DNA of 64,000 bases from Psychrobacter phenylpyruvicus DSM 7000 = NBRC 102152 (GTDB lineage Bacteria; Pseudomonadota; Gammaproteobacteria; Pseudomonadales; Moraxellaceae): contig NZ_JMKP01000009.1 in assembly GCF_000685805.1 (NCBI RefSeq), forward strand, positions 1-64,000. The letters are read 5' to 3'. Numbering within the stretch: the stretch's first letter is position 1; every line of letters begins with the position of its first letter. The notes under the pieces are model-generated. The model did not search any database, was not told the DNA's origin, and saw only the letters and a list, made by a program, of their open reading frames with translations. The position numbers and the translations under genes are program-made. Below, in pieces: positions 48,379-55,975 of the stretch.

Positions 48379-48837
48379 ATGTCTAATAATAAAACGGTCG
48401 ATTCTGTCAAAAATAGTGAAACCACTCAAAAAGCCTTTAGTAGCAACAATTCAAACCCTTATCGAAAAACGGCTTTGACCAAGCTTTTTTTAATCACTGC
48501 TGTGGGGGTGGGGCTAAGCTTGATATCTAGTGCCAAGTTAGCGGCAACAGGCTTGGCCGATAAAGAAGATCCAGGCTCGTTTAAGCCACAAGTATTGGCA
48601 GGAAAAGTGACCAAAAACTTAGAGCAATTTAGCCTCACCACTGAGCAGGGAGTGCAATATCACGTGGCAGACCCGAGCAATATATTAGATGATTTGGCCA
48701 AGAAAAGAGGGGTAGTGGGTAGCTTTTATACTCTAAATCGAGTTCGAGTAAAGGCAGTAATTAGTAAGCCCGGTAATTATGGTCATATGGGTTATTATGA
48801 GCGTCAGATTACCGTTGTGGGGATTGCTGATAATTAA
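48379..48837 (+). CDS. Hypothetical protein with one N-terminal membrane segment
   Basis: A 152-residue protein not recognised as a known family. The N-terminal 30 residues are polar (Ser, Asn, Thr, Lys), followed by a hydrophobic stretch at about 34-54 (LTKLFLITAVGVGLSLISSA), which may be a signal anchor or uncleaved signal. The rest appears globular, mostly beta (VLAGKVTKNLEQFSLTTEQG, VRVKAVISKPGNYG). The start used is the ATG at 48379 with AAGG 10 nt upstream; an earlier ATG at 48328 lies in the T run of the preceding terminator. It is a single gene 109 nt before the isochorismatase-like gene. Confidence 0.6.
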   Translation: MSNNKTVDSVKNSETTQKAFSSNNSNPYRKTALTKLFLITAVGVGLSLISSAKLAATGLADKEDPGSFKPQVLAGKVTKNLEQFSLTTEQGVQYHVADPSNILDDLAKKRGVVGSFYTLNRVRVKAVISKPGNYGHMGYYERQITVVGIADN

Positions 48838-48945
48838 TGTTGTCTAAAGTTACCACAACTGTTCACCAAAGAGTTTGACCCAGTGACACTTATATGACTT
48901 AATAGTGGTAGGTATTTTTGTCCTCAACAGCACAAGGAGTGTGTT

Positions 48946-49524
48946 ATGTCAAAAACTATCACTACGGATAAAACCTATCGTATCATACGCGAAAATACTC
49001 AGGCTATGCTCATTGATGTGCAAGAGAAGCTTGCCCCGCATATCTATCGTCATGAGGAAATTGTCAAAAAGACACTGACTTTAATTAAAGGTCTACAGCT
49101 ACTAGATGTGCCCATTGTGTTGAACGAGCAATATAAAAAAGGACTGGGTGAGACGCTGCCTGAAATCATGGAAGTCATAGATACCTCTAAGGTCAAAATG
49201 ATTGAAAAGGTGACTTTTAGTGCTTGTGATAATGATGAGACCTGGAACTATCTGGCGCAGCAAAACCGTATTTCAGTGCTGGTATTTGGGGTAGAGACTC
49301 ATGTCTGTGTAATGCAAACCGTATTAGATTTGCTCGACAATGGCATGCAGCCAGTGGTGATTGCCGATGCCACCGGCTCTCGCGATGCTTATGACCGCCG
49401 CCAAGCCATTCGCCGTATGCGTAGAGCCGGCGCTGTGATCACCACTACTGAGGCAATATTGTTTGAGTTGTGCCGCTCGAGTAAGGATCCGGTATTTAAG
49501 GCCATTAGTCAGTTAATTAAATAG
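48946..49524 (+). CDS. Isochorismatase family hydrolase
   Basis: A 192-residue cysteine hydrolase of the isochorismatase-like (YcaC) fold. The triad is visible: Asp24 in MLIDVQEKL, Lys88 in MIEKVTFSA and Cys121 in VFGVETHVCVMQT. The C-terminal DATGSRDAYDRRQAIRRM block is typical of YcaC-like members. Its substrate is unknown. AAGGAG lies upstream of the ATG, and a terminator follows. Confidence 0.85.
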   Translation: MSKTITTDKTYRIIRENTQAMLIDVQEKLAPHIYRHEEIVKKTLTLIKGLQLLDVPIVLNEQYKKGLGETLPEIMEVIDTSKVKMIEKVTFSACDNDETWNYLAQQNRISVLVFGVETHVCVMQTVLDLLDNGMQPVVIADATGSRDAYDRRQAIRRMRRAGAVITTTEAILFELCRSSKDPVFKAISQLIK

Positions 49525-49583
49525 CTTATAGTTCATTGAATAACTGCAACAGACCTTAAAGCTTTAATCTCTATTTAGTTAAA

Positions 49584-49626
49584 TAATCCGTGATAAAGTC
49601 AGTTGGCTTGGTCACGGATTTTTTGT
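49584..49626 (+). terminator. Terminator of the isochorismatase-like gene
   Basis: A 9-bp stem AATCCGTGA / TCACGGATT with a 19-nt loop followed by a run of six T. Confidence 0.82.
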
Positions 49627-49791
49627 GGTTATAGCTTGGGTAACTAATTATTAAAGCCCTATTATTAAAAAGCTATAAAAAAGCCTTTAACTAACAAGAT
49701 TCAGACCCCTAGGTCAGTAGTGAAGCCTTGTATAAGCTGCTATATTGCATTAGCCTATAGCCACATTTTTTACCAAGACATAAGGTTTTCC

Positions 49792-50409
49792 ATGTCATTA
49801 TCCACTACAAAAAATAAAGCTGATAGAGCGCTTAGCATGACCGAAATTACCGAGTTTTTATTAGAGCTCGATGCGTTAAAGCGGGTTAACCGGCGCAGTT
49901 ATGTTACTCAGGCTAATCGGTTAGAGAACTCGGCGGAACATTCTTGGCATTTGGCAATGGCCTGCTGGTCTATCGCGGAGTTGTTTCAGCTTGAGGTCAA
50001 TCATGAAAAGCTTTTGAAGTTGGCTTTAGTACATGACTTGGGTGAAATTGATGCCGGCGATACTTTTTTGTATGACAGCAGTCGCAGCGAGGCGCATATT
50101 GTGGAGCGGGAGGGGATTGTGCGTTTGCATGCGCATAGTGGTAATGGCATTGATAACTTGCTTGAGGTTTGGGATGAGCAAGAGACGGGCAATAGTCCTG
50201 AGACCCAATTATTAAAGGCCATTGATCGTCTGTTGCCCTTCTTACTGAACATAAATACCGGGGGTAAAACTTGGAGTGAGCATGGGGTTAAGCGTTCACA
50301 GGTGGCCGCTATGCATGCCTTTATCGCCGATAGCTTTCCGGTGATTCATGAGTGGATAGAAAAGCAGATTGATTATGCTACCGAGCAGGGCTGGTTAATT
50401 GATGCCTGA
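49792..50409 (+). CDS. HD domain phosphohydrolase (HDDC2/YfbR-like)
   Basis: A 205-residue metal-dependent phosphohydrolase. The HD residues are in ENSAEHSWHLAMA and LALVHDLGEIDAGD, with a later aspartate in LLKAIDRLLPFL. Family members such as YfbR and HDDC2 are 5'-nucleotidases acting on deoxynucleoside monophosphates. The start used is the ATG at 49792 with TAAGG just upstream; an ATG at 49720 would add 24 residues of non-family sequence. It converges with psd. Confidence 0.82.
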   Translation: MSLSTTKNKADRALSMTEITEFLLELDALKRVNRRSYVTQANRLENSAEHSWHLAMACWSIAELFQLEVNHEKLLKLALVHDLGEIDAGDTFLYDSSRSEAHIVEREGIVRLHAHSGNGIDNLLEVWDEQETGNSPETQLLKAIDRLLPFLLNINTGGKTWSEHGVKRSQVAAMHAFIADSFPVIHEWIEKQIDYATEQGWLIDA

Positions 50410-50449
50410 TGTGATGTATAGAAATAAGTAAAAAATTTATGAAAAAATA

Positions 50450-50475
50450 AAGGTGCACGAGGGGCACCTTTAAAA
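50450..50475. terminator. Terminator between convergent HD gene and psd
   Basis: A 7-bp stem AAGGTGC / GCACCTT with flanking A-rich and T-rich stretches. It is short and moderately strong. Confidence 0.65.
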
Positions 50476-50504
50476 TAATGAAAAAATATATCGATATTAG
50501 TAGG

Positions 50505-51404
50505 TTAGGCTTTATTAGCCACACCCAAAAGCTGACCCATTTGTACCACAGAGCCATGCTCCATATCTTGGGTCCACTCAACGCCGGCAGATTTTGGCAT
50601 AACCACAATAGCGGTTGATCCTAAGTAAAAACGGCCTAACTCATCGCCTTTGCTAAGACTAATATTATGCTCAAGAGTTTGTATTTCATCACTGCGCTCA
50701 ATCTTGCCGGTGGCGACGGTTTCAATGCCGGCCACAATCATCGCACCAACTAAGACCACAGCGGCACGGCCATACTGAGTTTCAAAAATACAAACCAAAC
50801 GTTCATTACGGGCAAATAAGTCAGGGACATTCTGGGCAGTGACATTATTCACTGAGAATAAGGTCCCAGGGACATAGCGCGTCTCAACCAAGGTGCCATC
50901 AAACGGCATGTGGACTCTATGATAGTTGCTCGGGGCTAAGTACACCGTGGCAAAGCTGCCCCCTTCATAATAGTTACCGTCTTGGTTATTGGTATCAGCC
51001 AACAAGTGGCTAACCGCATAATCACGGCCTTTGGCTTGTAGCAACTGGCCTTGCTGAATATAACCGATTTGTGAAATCATACCGTCGGCGGGTGAGACAA
51101 TACCTTGCTCAGTGCTGTCGATAGGACGAGCCTCTTCGGCTAATTCTCGAGTAAAAAAGTCGTTAAAGCTGTTGAAGTCTGCTAGGTTTTGTCTGGCATA
51201 CTCTTCTAAGGTAATACCGTAAGCTTTAGCAAAGGTAGTTACGAAAGCTTTTTTTACAATAGGGTTCTGGCTGGCGGCTAGGCGACCTGCTACTTCACTA
51301 ATTTTTTGTTGAGGAACTAAGTGCTGAGCTGCGGTAAATAGACCGTCACGAGTGAGTAGGCGCTGAGCTTGCTGTTTTAATGAGTTTTTCATTGTGTTTT
51401 TCAT
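50505..51404 (-). CDS. psd: Phosphatidylserine decarboxylase proenzyme
   Basis: Makes phosphatidylethanolamine from phosphatidylserine at the inner membrane. The 299-residue proenzyme has the cleavage motif LGST, with Ser263 becoming the pyruvoyl group of the small chain. Other family blocks are FNDFFTRELAEEARPID, SPADGMISQIG, YHRVHMPFDG and PGTLFSVNNVTAQNVPDLFARNER in part. Two ATGs (codons 1 and 5) are possible starts. Confidence 0.96.
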   Translation of the reverse strand: MKNTMKNSLKQQAQRLLTRDGLFTAAQHLVPQQKISEVAGRLAASQNPIVKKAFVTTFAKAYGITLEEYARQNLADFNSFNDFFTRELAEEARPIDSTEQGIVSPADGMISQIGYIQQGQLLQAKGRDYAVSHLLADTNNQDGNYYEGGSFATVYLAPSNYHRVHMPFDGTLVETRYVPGTLFSVNNVTAQNVPDLFARNERLVCIFETQYGRAAVVLVGAMIVAGIETVATGKIERSDEIQTLEHNISLSKGDELGRFYLGSTAIVVMPKSAGVEWTQDMEHGSVVQMGQLLGVANKA

Positions 51405-51531
51405 AGAGGAGTGTCATCAAAAGCTGTGAAAATAAAAGATAAAAGTTGTAGATTTAAAAGTAACTAAAATAAATGTTAATAGACAGTTAGTTTATCATAA
51501 ACCGTATCAAACAGCGTTAATAGCAAGAGCG

Positions 51532-51598
51532 ATAGTATTAAGATAAGCATAGTATTAAGATATTAGTATGAAGCAGGCAATGAGGTATTAGTATGAAG
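51532..51598. repeat. Two short tandem duplications before dtd
   Basis: ATAGTATTAAGATA occurs at 51532-51545 and 51549-51562 (17-bp period). TATTAGTATGAAG occurs at 51561-51573 and 51586-51598 (25-bp period). The second copy contains the dtd start codon, and the first contains an ATG that opens a seven-codon reading frame. Confidence 0.85.
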
Positions 51599-52033
51599 GC
51601 CCTAATTCAGAGAGTAAGTGCCGCTAGTGTGATCGTTGATGGTCAAACTGTGGGTGAAATTGAGCAGGGTATCTTAGCCTATATTGGTTTGGGTCCTGAA
51701 GATAGTATTGAGACTGCCAAAAAGATGGTCGATAAAATTTTGACCTATCGTATTTTTGATAACGAAGCAGGCAAGCTTGATAAAAATGTGCAGCAAGTAG
51801 AGGGAGGACTGCTTCTGGTTTCCCAGTTTACGTTAATGGCCAAAACAGATAAGGGTCGTCGTCCAGATTTCGGTGGAGCAATGGCACCATCGCAGGCCAG
51901 TGAGCTATTTGAGCAGATGGTGGCTTATGCCCAACAGCAATATAAAAAAGTAGCAACTGGTGAGTTTGGTGCTAATATGCTAGTCAAAGCAGACAACGAT
52001 GGCCCGCTAAACTTTATTTTAGAAGTGGATTAA
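51593..52033 (+). CDS. dtd: D-aminoacyl-tRNA deacylase
   Basis: Removes D-amino acids (and glycine from mischarged tRNA) from tRNA. The 146-residue protein shows MKALIQRVSAASVIVDG at the start, the catalytic VSQFTLMAKTDKGRRPDF and the C-terminal Gly-cis-Pro motif in NDGPLNFILE. The start ATG has GAGG at 51582-51585. It faces psd across a short gap; phoB follows 233 nt later. Confidence 0.96.
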   Translation: MKALIQRVSAASVIVDGQTVGEIEQGILAYIGLGPEDSIETAKKMVDKILTYRIFDNEAGKLDKNVQQVEGGLLLVSQFTLMAKTDKGRRPDFGGAMAPSQASELFEQMVAYAQQQYKKVATGEFGANMLVKADNDGPLNFILEVD

Positions 52034-52130
52034 GACTGCCTATAAGCAAGGTCGTTTGATACAGTTTGGAACTAAGTTTTTGACCTAAATAATAACTCAG
52101 CTCAATGGCTTAGTCTAATAAATTACCTAC

Positions 52131-52175
52131 TTGTCATCTAATTGTCATAATTATAAGCTGTAATATAACGGTCAT
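52131..52175 (+). promoter_or_regulatory. Tandem Pho boxes upstream of phoB
   Basis: Two pairs of 7-mers each match the PhoB half-site CTGTCAT in six of seven positions: TTGTCAT at 52131 and 52142, and CTGTAAT at 52158 and CGGTCAT at 52169. Within each pair the copies are exactly 11 bp apart, the spacing of PhoB direct repeats. The site lies about 90-135 bp before the phoB start, fitting autoregulation. Confidence 0.82.
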
Positions 52176-52266
52176 AATTTTATGAGCCAAATTACAGGTT
52201 ACTGATACTGTATTAGTAATAACGTGAATCAATATCAGAGATGTAGACCATAGGACAATAAATAAG

Positions 52267-52968
52267 ATGAATACTGAAACCATATTGGTTGTAGAAGATG
52301 AACCAGCTATCCGTGAAATGATAGTTACCACGCTAGAGATGGCAGGATATGAATGTCTGCAGGCTGAAGATGTTAATGAGGCCCATAACCAAGTGGTAGA
52401 TCATCGACCTGCGCTGATTTTATTAGACTGGATGTTACCAGGTAATCAGTCAGGCATAGATTTGTGTCGTCGTCTAAAAAAAGACGAGATGTTATCAGAG
52501 GTGCCCATTATTATGCTTACCGCACGAGGCGAAGAGGATAATAAAGTGCAAGGGTTAGATGCGGGTGCCGATGACTATATTACTAAGCCGTTTTCTACCC
52601 GTGAGCTGGTGTCGCGAATCAAAGCGGTACTACGCCGTAGCAGTGCTTTATCAGGCGATAAGCCTATTGAAGCACAAGGGTTAAGTCTAGACCCTGTAAG
52701 TCAGCGTCTATCAGCAGACGGCACACCGGTAGAAATAGGACCGACAGAATATCGATTGTTGGCGTTCTTTATGAGTCACCCAGAGCGTGCCTATACCCGC
52801 ACTCAGTTATTAGATCAGGTATGGGGTGGCAATGTGTATGTAGAAGATCGGACCATTGATGTTCACATTCGACGCTTACGTAAGGTACTCGAGCCTTATG
52901 ACTATGCCAAGTTTATCCAAACGGTGCGTGGTACCGGCTATCGATTCTCCACCCAAGTAAATAGCTAA
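52267..52968 (+). CDS. phoB: Phosphate regulon response regulator PhoB
   Basis: A 233-residue OmpR-class regulator. The receiver opens [14 protein letters not shown], with phosphoacceptor Asp54 in [16 protein letters not shown] and [12 protein letters not shown]. The DNA-binding domain has the PhoB-like [26 protein letters not shown] and [17 protein letters not shown], ending [10 protein letters not shown]. It is followed by phoR and preceded by tandem Pho boxes. Confidence 0.95.
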   Translation: MNTETILVVEDEPAIREMIVTTLEMAGYECLQAEDVNEAHNQVVDHRPALILLDWMLPGNQSGIDLCRRLKKDEMLSEVPIIMLTARGEEDNKVQGLDAGADDYITKPFSTRELVSRIKAVLRRSSALSGDKPIEAQGLSLDPVSQRLSADGTPVEIGPTEYRLLAFFMSHPERAYTRTQLLDQVWGGNVYVEDRTIDVHIRRLRKVLEPYDYAKFIQTVRGTGYRFSTQVNS

Positions 52969-53111
52969 GCGCTTATTTTATCTATTATAGTATGATTTTT
53001 TAGTCCAACTTTTTGGGCCTATAACTGTTTTTATAATAAGGGCCAAATTTACAGGGTGTTGAGGGCTGTACTGCTAAATATGTTGTTTTTTATCTTTGAA
53101 CTGAGATTGTA

Positions 53112-54569
53112 ATGAGCCCTTCTAAGACACAGCCTGTTGCCAGAAGTGAGAGCCCTCGCTCTGCCTTACTGTGGTCAGACTTTAAGTGGTTGGTCACTTT
53201 GACCCTGCTAGGTACTGCCTTTGGCTACTATATTATCAACTCGGTGCCTTGGGGCATCATCTTGGCGTTACTGCTATATAACCTCTGGCGACTCTATGCG
53301 GTGCAGCAGTTCTATGGCTGGATGAGCAAGTCTTTAACTTTACCGCCTCCTGAGCTGTCTGGTAGCCTGACCTTCATGGCCAATAAGCTTTACGACAGCA
53401 AAAAACAAGAACAAATGACTCATCAAAAAATGATGGGGCTAATCAAAAAGATTCGTAGCTCATTACTGGCTCTACAAGATGCCGTTATCTTGCTCGATAA
53501 AGAGGATACCTTAGAGTGGTGGAACCAGGCTGCTGAAACTTTATTAGATTTGCGTTCAGAGGATCAGGGTCGCAGTATTTTGGACCTGATTAATGTTCCT
53601 GAATTTACCAACTATTATGTCAATGCTGTCTCTCCTAATGATGGGGTGCGAATGCGCTCGTGGCGAGATTATGAAAGGTTTTTGCAATGCGAGGTGACTC
53701 ATTTTGGCAATGAAAAGCTACTCATTATTTATGATGTGACCCGCCTGCAGCATTTAGAGCAGATGCGCAAAGACTTCGTGGGGAATGTGTCCCATGAGCT
53801 GCGTACCCCATTAACCGTATTAATGGGCTATATTGAAACCTTCTCTGACCAGCCGGATTTGGATCCTAAGTGGCAACGTGGCTTCAAGCTAATGACCCAG
53901 CAAACTGAGCGAATGAATCATATTATTAATGATTTATTACTGCTGTCCCGTCTCGAAAACGAAGAGTCTATTCAAACCGAACGGGTAGATATGCCCAAGC
54001 TGATGACCAGTATCTTTGATGATGCCCAAGCTTATAACCGAGATTATGGTCACTTAATTGATTTGCATATTGATTCTCAGCTAGACGTTTATGGCTCTTA
54101 CAGTTATCTAAATAGCGCCTTATTAAACCTAGTCACCAATGCCATAAAGTATACGCCCAAAGGGGGAATAGTCAGGATTACATGGCAAGAAGTGAAAGGG
54201 GGGTGTCTGTTCTCAGTGCAAGACAATGGTATTGGCATTGCATCCGAGCATCTTGAGCGTTTGACTGAGCGCTTTTATAGAGTCGATAGTGGGCGTAGTA
54301 GAAGCACTGGTGGAACTGGTCTGGGATTGGCCATTGTAAAGCATGTGCTGTATCAACATGGGGCCAAATTAAAGGTCGAATCCAATGAAAACAAGGGGTC
54401 TACTTTTAGTGTGTTTTTCCCAGAACGTTGTGTCTATCGTGAGGAGACAGACAAAGCAGCAGAAAAAGAGGCACAACAGATTGCTGCTAACACTGATGCT
54501 ATTGACGACGACACCACTGACACTGAGCAGCCGCTACTTCTTGATGGCCCTAACCAATCATCCAAGTAA
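53112..54569 (+). CDS. phoR: Phosphate regulon sensor histidine kinase PhoR
   Basis: A 485-residue kinase with two closely spaced membrane segments at about 26-43 and 47-65, almost no periplasmic loop, and a PAS domain at about 115-210. The H-box is KDFVGNVSHELRTPLTVL (His228), the N-box LLNLVTNAIKYTPKGG, and the G-boxes DNGIGIASEHL and GGTGLGLAIVKHVL. Lack of a periplasmic sensor domain fits PhoR, which senses phosphate through Pst/PhoU. A 50-residue acidic tail after the ATPase domain (AEKEAQQIAANTDAIDDDT region) is unusual. No pst or phoU genes are in the window. Confidence 0.95.
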   Translation: MSPSKTQPVARSESPRSALLWSDFKWLVTLTLLGTAFGYYIINSVPWGIILALLLYNLWRLYAVQQFYGWMSKSLTLPPPELSGSLTFMANKLYDSKKQEQMTHQKMMGLIKKIRSSLLALQDAVILLDKEDTLEWWNQAAETLLDLRSEDQGRSILDLINVPEFTNYYVNAVSPNDGVRMRSWRDYERFLQCEVTHFGNEKLLIIYDVTRLQHLEQMRKDFVGNVSHELRTPLTVLMGYIETFSDQPDLDPKWQRGFKLMTQQTERMNHIINDLLLLSRLENEESIQTERVDMPKLMTSIFDDAQAYNRDYGHLIDLHIDSQLDVYGSYSYLNSALLNLVTNAIKYTPKGGIVRITWQEVKGGCLFSVQDNGIGIASEHLERLTERFYRVDSGRSRSTGGTGLGLAIVKHVLYQHGAKLKVESNENKGSTFSVFFPERCVYREETDKAAEKEAQQIAANTDAIDDDTTDTEQPLLLDGPNQSSK

Positions 54570-54689
54570 CGATTGCGGTGTCCTTTAATACCAGCCTATC
54601 CAAGAGTTATCTAAAATTAGTTGAGACATTATCTAAGATAACTAAGATATTGCCACCTCGGATCAGGACACGTGCACTAGAAAAGCATA

Positions 54690-54727
54690 AAAAAAAGAGC
54701 CATTCACTGTTCGCGAATGGCTCTTTT
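54690..54727. terminator. Bidirectional terminator between phoR and slyD
   Basis: A stem AAAGAGCCATTC / GAATGGCTCTTT with a 9-nt loop and flanking A and T runs, between convergent genes. Confidence 0.92.
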
Positions 54728-54791
54728 ATTATTGATATTAGGAGTTAAGTTATAAATCCAAACATATCAAATTAACTGCTATAGGCAGCTA

Positions 54792-55274
54792 TTAGTGCTG
54801 TACACCACCTACGCCATGAACATGGCCATGGTTTAGTTCGTCTTCAGTAGCAGCACGTACTTCAATGATTTCTACGTCAAAGCTTAGTTTTTTGCCTGCT
54901 AGTGGGTGGTTAGCATCTACAGTTACTGTGTCATCGTTAACTTCAGTAACGGTCACTAGCATAACTTGACCTTCTGCTTCAGACTGGAACTGCATACCAG
55001 GTTGAATATTGTCAACGCCTTGGAAATTAGCGCGAGGTACTTGTTGTACGGCTTGCTCTTGATATTCACCATAAGCATCAGCTGGCTCGATAACCGCTGT
55101 TAGTGAATCGCCAGCAGACTTGCCTTCTAGCTCTTTTTCAAGACCTGGAATGATGTTGTTATGACCATGTAAATAAGCTAATGGCTCACCTTGTGACTGG
55201 TCGATAACGTTGCCACTTTCGTCTTTTAGGATATAGTTAAAGCGTACGGCAGTATCTTTTGCGATTGTTGTCAT
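54792..55274 (-). CDS. slyD: FKBP-type peptidyl-prolyl isomerase, SlyD-like
   Basis: A 160-residue folding helper. It has the FKBP halves split by an insert-in-flap (IF) domain: FNYILKDESGNVIDQSQGEPLAYLHG, then LEKELEGKSAGDSLTAVIEPADAYG, then the IF region with DNIQPGMQFQSEAEGQV, and the return strand VDANHPLAGKKLSFDVEIIEV. The C-terminus HGHVHGVGGVQH is a short histidine-rich tail that could bind metal, shorter than in E. coli SlyD. Confidence 0.93.
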   Translation of the reverse strand: MTTIAKDTAVRFNYILKDESGNVIDQSQGEPLAYLHGHNNIIPGLEKELEGKSAGDSLTAVIEPADAYGEYQEQAVQQVPRANFQGVDNIQPGMQFQSEAEGQVMLVTVTEVNDDTVTVDANHPLAGKKLSFDVEIIEVRAATEDELNHGHVHGVGGVQH

Positions 55275-55670
55275 AAAATTTCCTCAAATAAATATAGGCG
55301 TTCTATAAGTTTGTAAATAATACAATAAAGTAGGGTGCTTATAGCGGCGAAATGCAAAGCTAACCATGAAGGTTAACCTAATATTTAGCCACACCTCTGC
55401 TAATTGCCTTGTCTAGTAGATTGCGATGATAGACAAAAGTTTCAAGTCATGTTCTCAAATTAATTGCCAAATTGCTAAGTTTTTTACAAAAAATTAAGCT
55501 TTTTTATGTCATAAAGCCAAAAAAAGAGGCTAATTGACCCCTTTATTAAGCCATTTTAACCCTTGTTTTGCATTGTATCGTTCTTGCAGATAGTGATAAA
55601 TAGTCACAAAGTATTAAGCCAATCTAGCTCTTTGAGGTTGAAGTTTGGCTTAAAGTCCCCGATTTAATAA

Positions 55671-55764
55671 CTATCTTAGAGATAAATACTATCCTAAGTA
55701 ACAAATACAGTTCTAAGAGAGAAATACAGTTATAAAAGATGAATATAGTCTAAAGGTCGAATAA
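55671..55764. repeat. Five-unit degenerate 19-bp tandem repeat
   Basis: Units start at 55671 (18 bp), 55689, 55708, 55727 and 55746. The clearest are CAGTTCTAAGAGAGAAATA (55708-55726) and CAGTTATAAAAGATGAATA (55727-55745). Confidence 0.82.
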
Positions 55765-55784
55765 AGTGCTATTTTTACATTAAT

Positions 55785-55832
55785 TTTATCTTTTATGAAC
55801 TTTATCTTTTATGAGCTTTATCTTTTATGCTA
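55785..55832. repeat. Three-unit 16-bp tandem repeat
   Basis: TTTATCTTTTATGAAC (55785-55800), TTTATCTTTTATGAGC (55801-55816) and TTTATCTTTTATGCTA (55817-55832). Confidence 0.92.
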
Positions 55833-55975
55833 CCAGTAGCATATTTAATTTCGATGAAAAAGCCTATTACTAATAAAAAAAGCAGACTAAATCAGGGTAG
55901 TAGGCCTCAAGTACTATCTTGTTATCAAAGATAGCTCACATTTTAAATTCATTATCATGGATATAAACACCAATT

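Larger units (their letters stand above)
55275..55975. other. Repeat-rich intergenic region between slyD and the M61 peptidase gene
   Basis: About 700 bp, the longest gene-free stretch. It holds two tandem arrays (55671-55764 and 55785-55832, listed separately). No gene, tRNA or convincing promoter was seen in the remainder. Confidence 0.5.
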
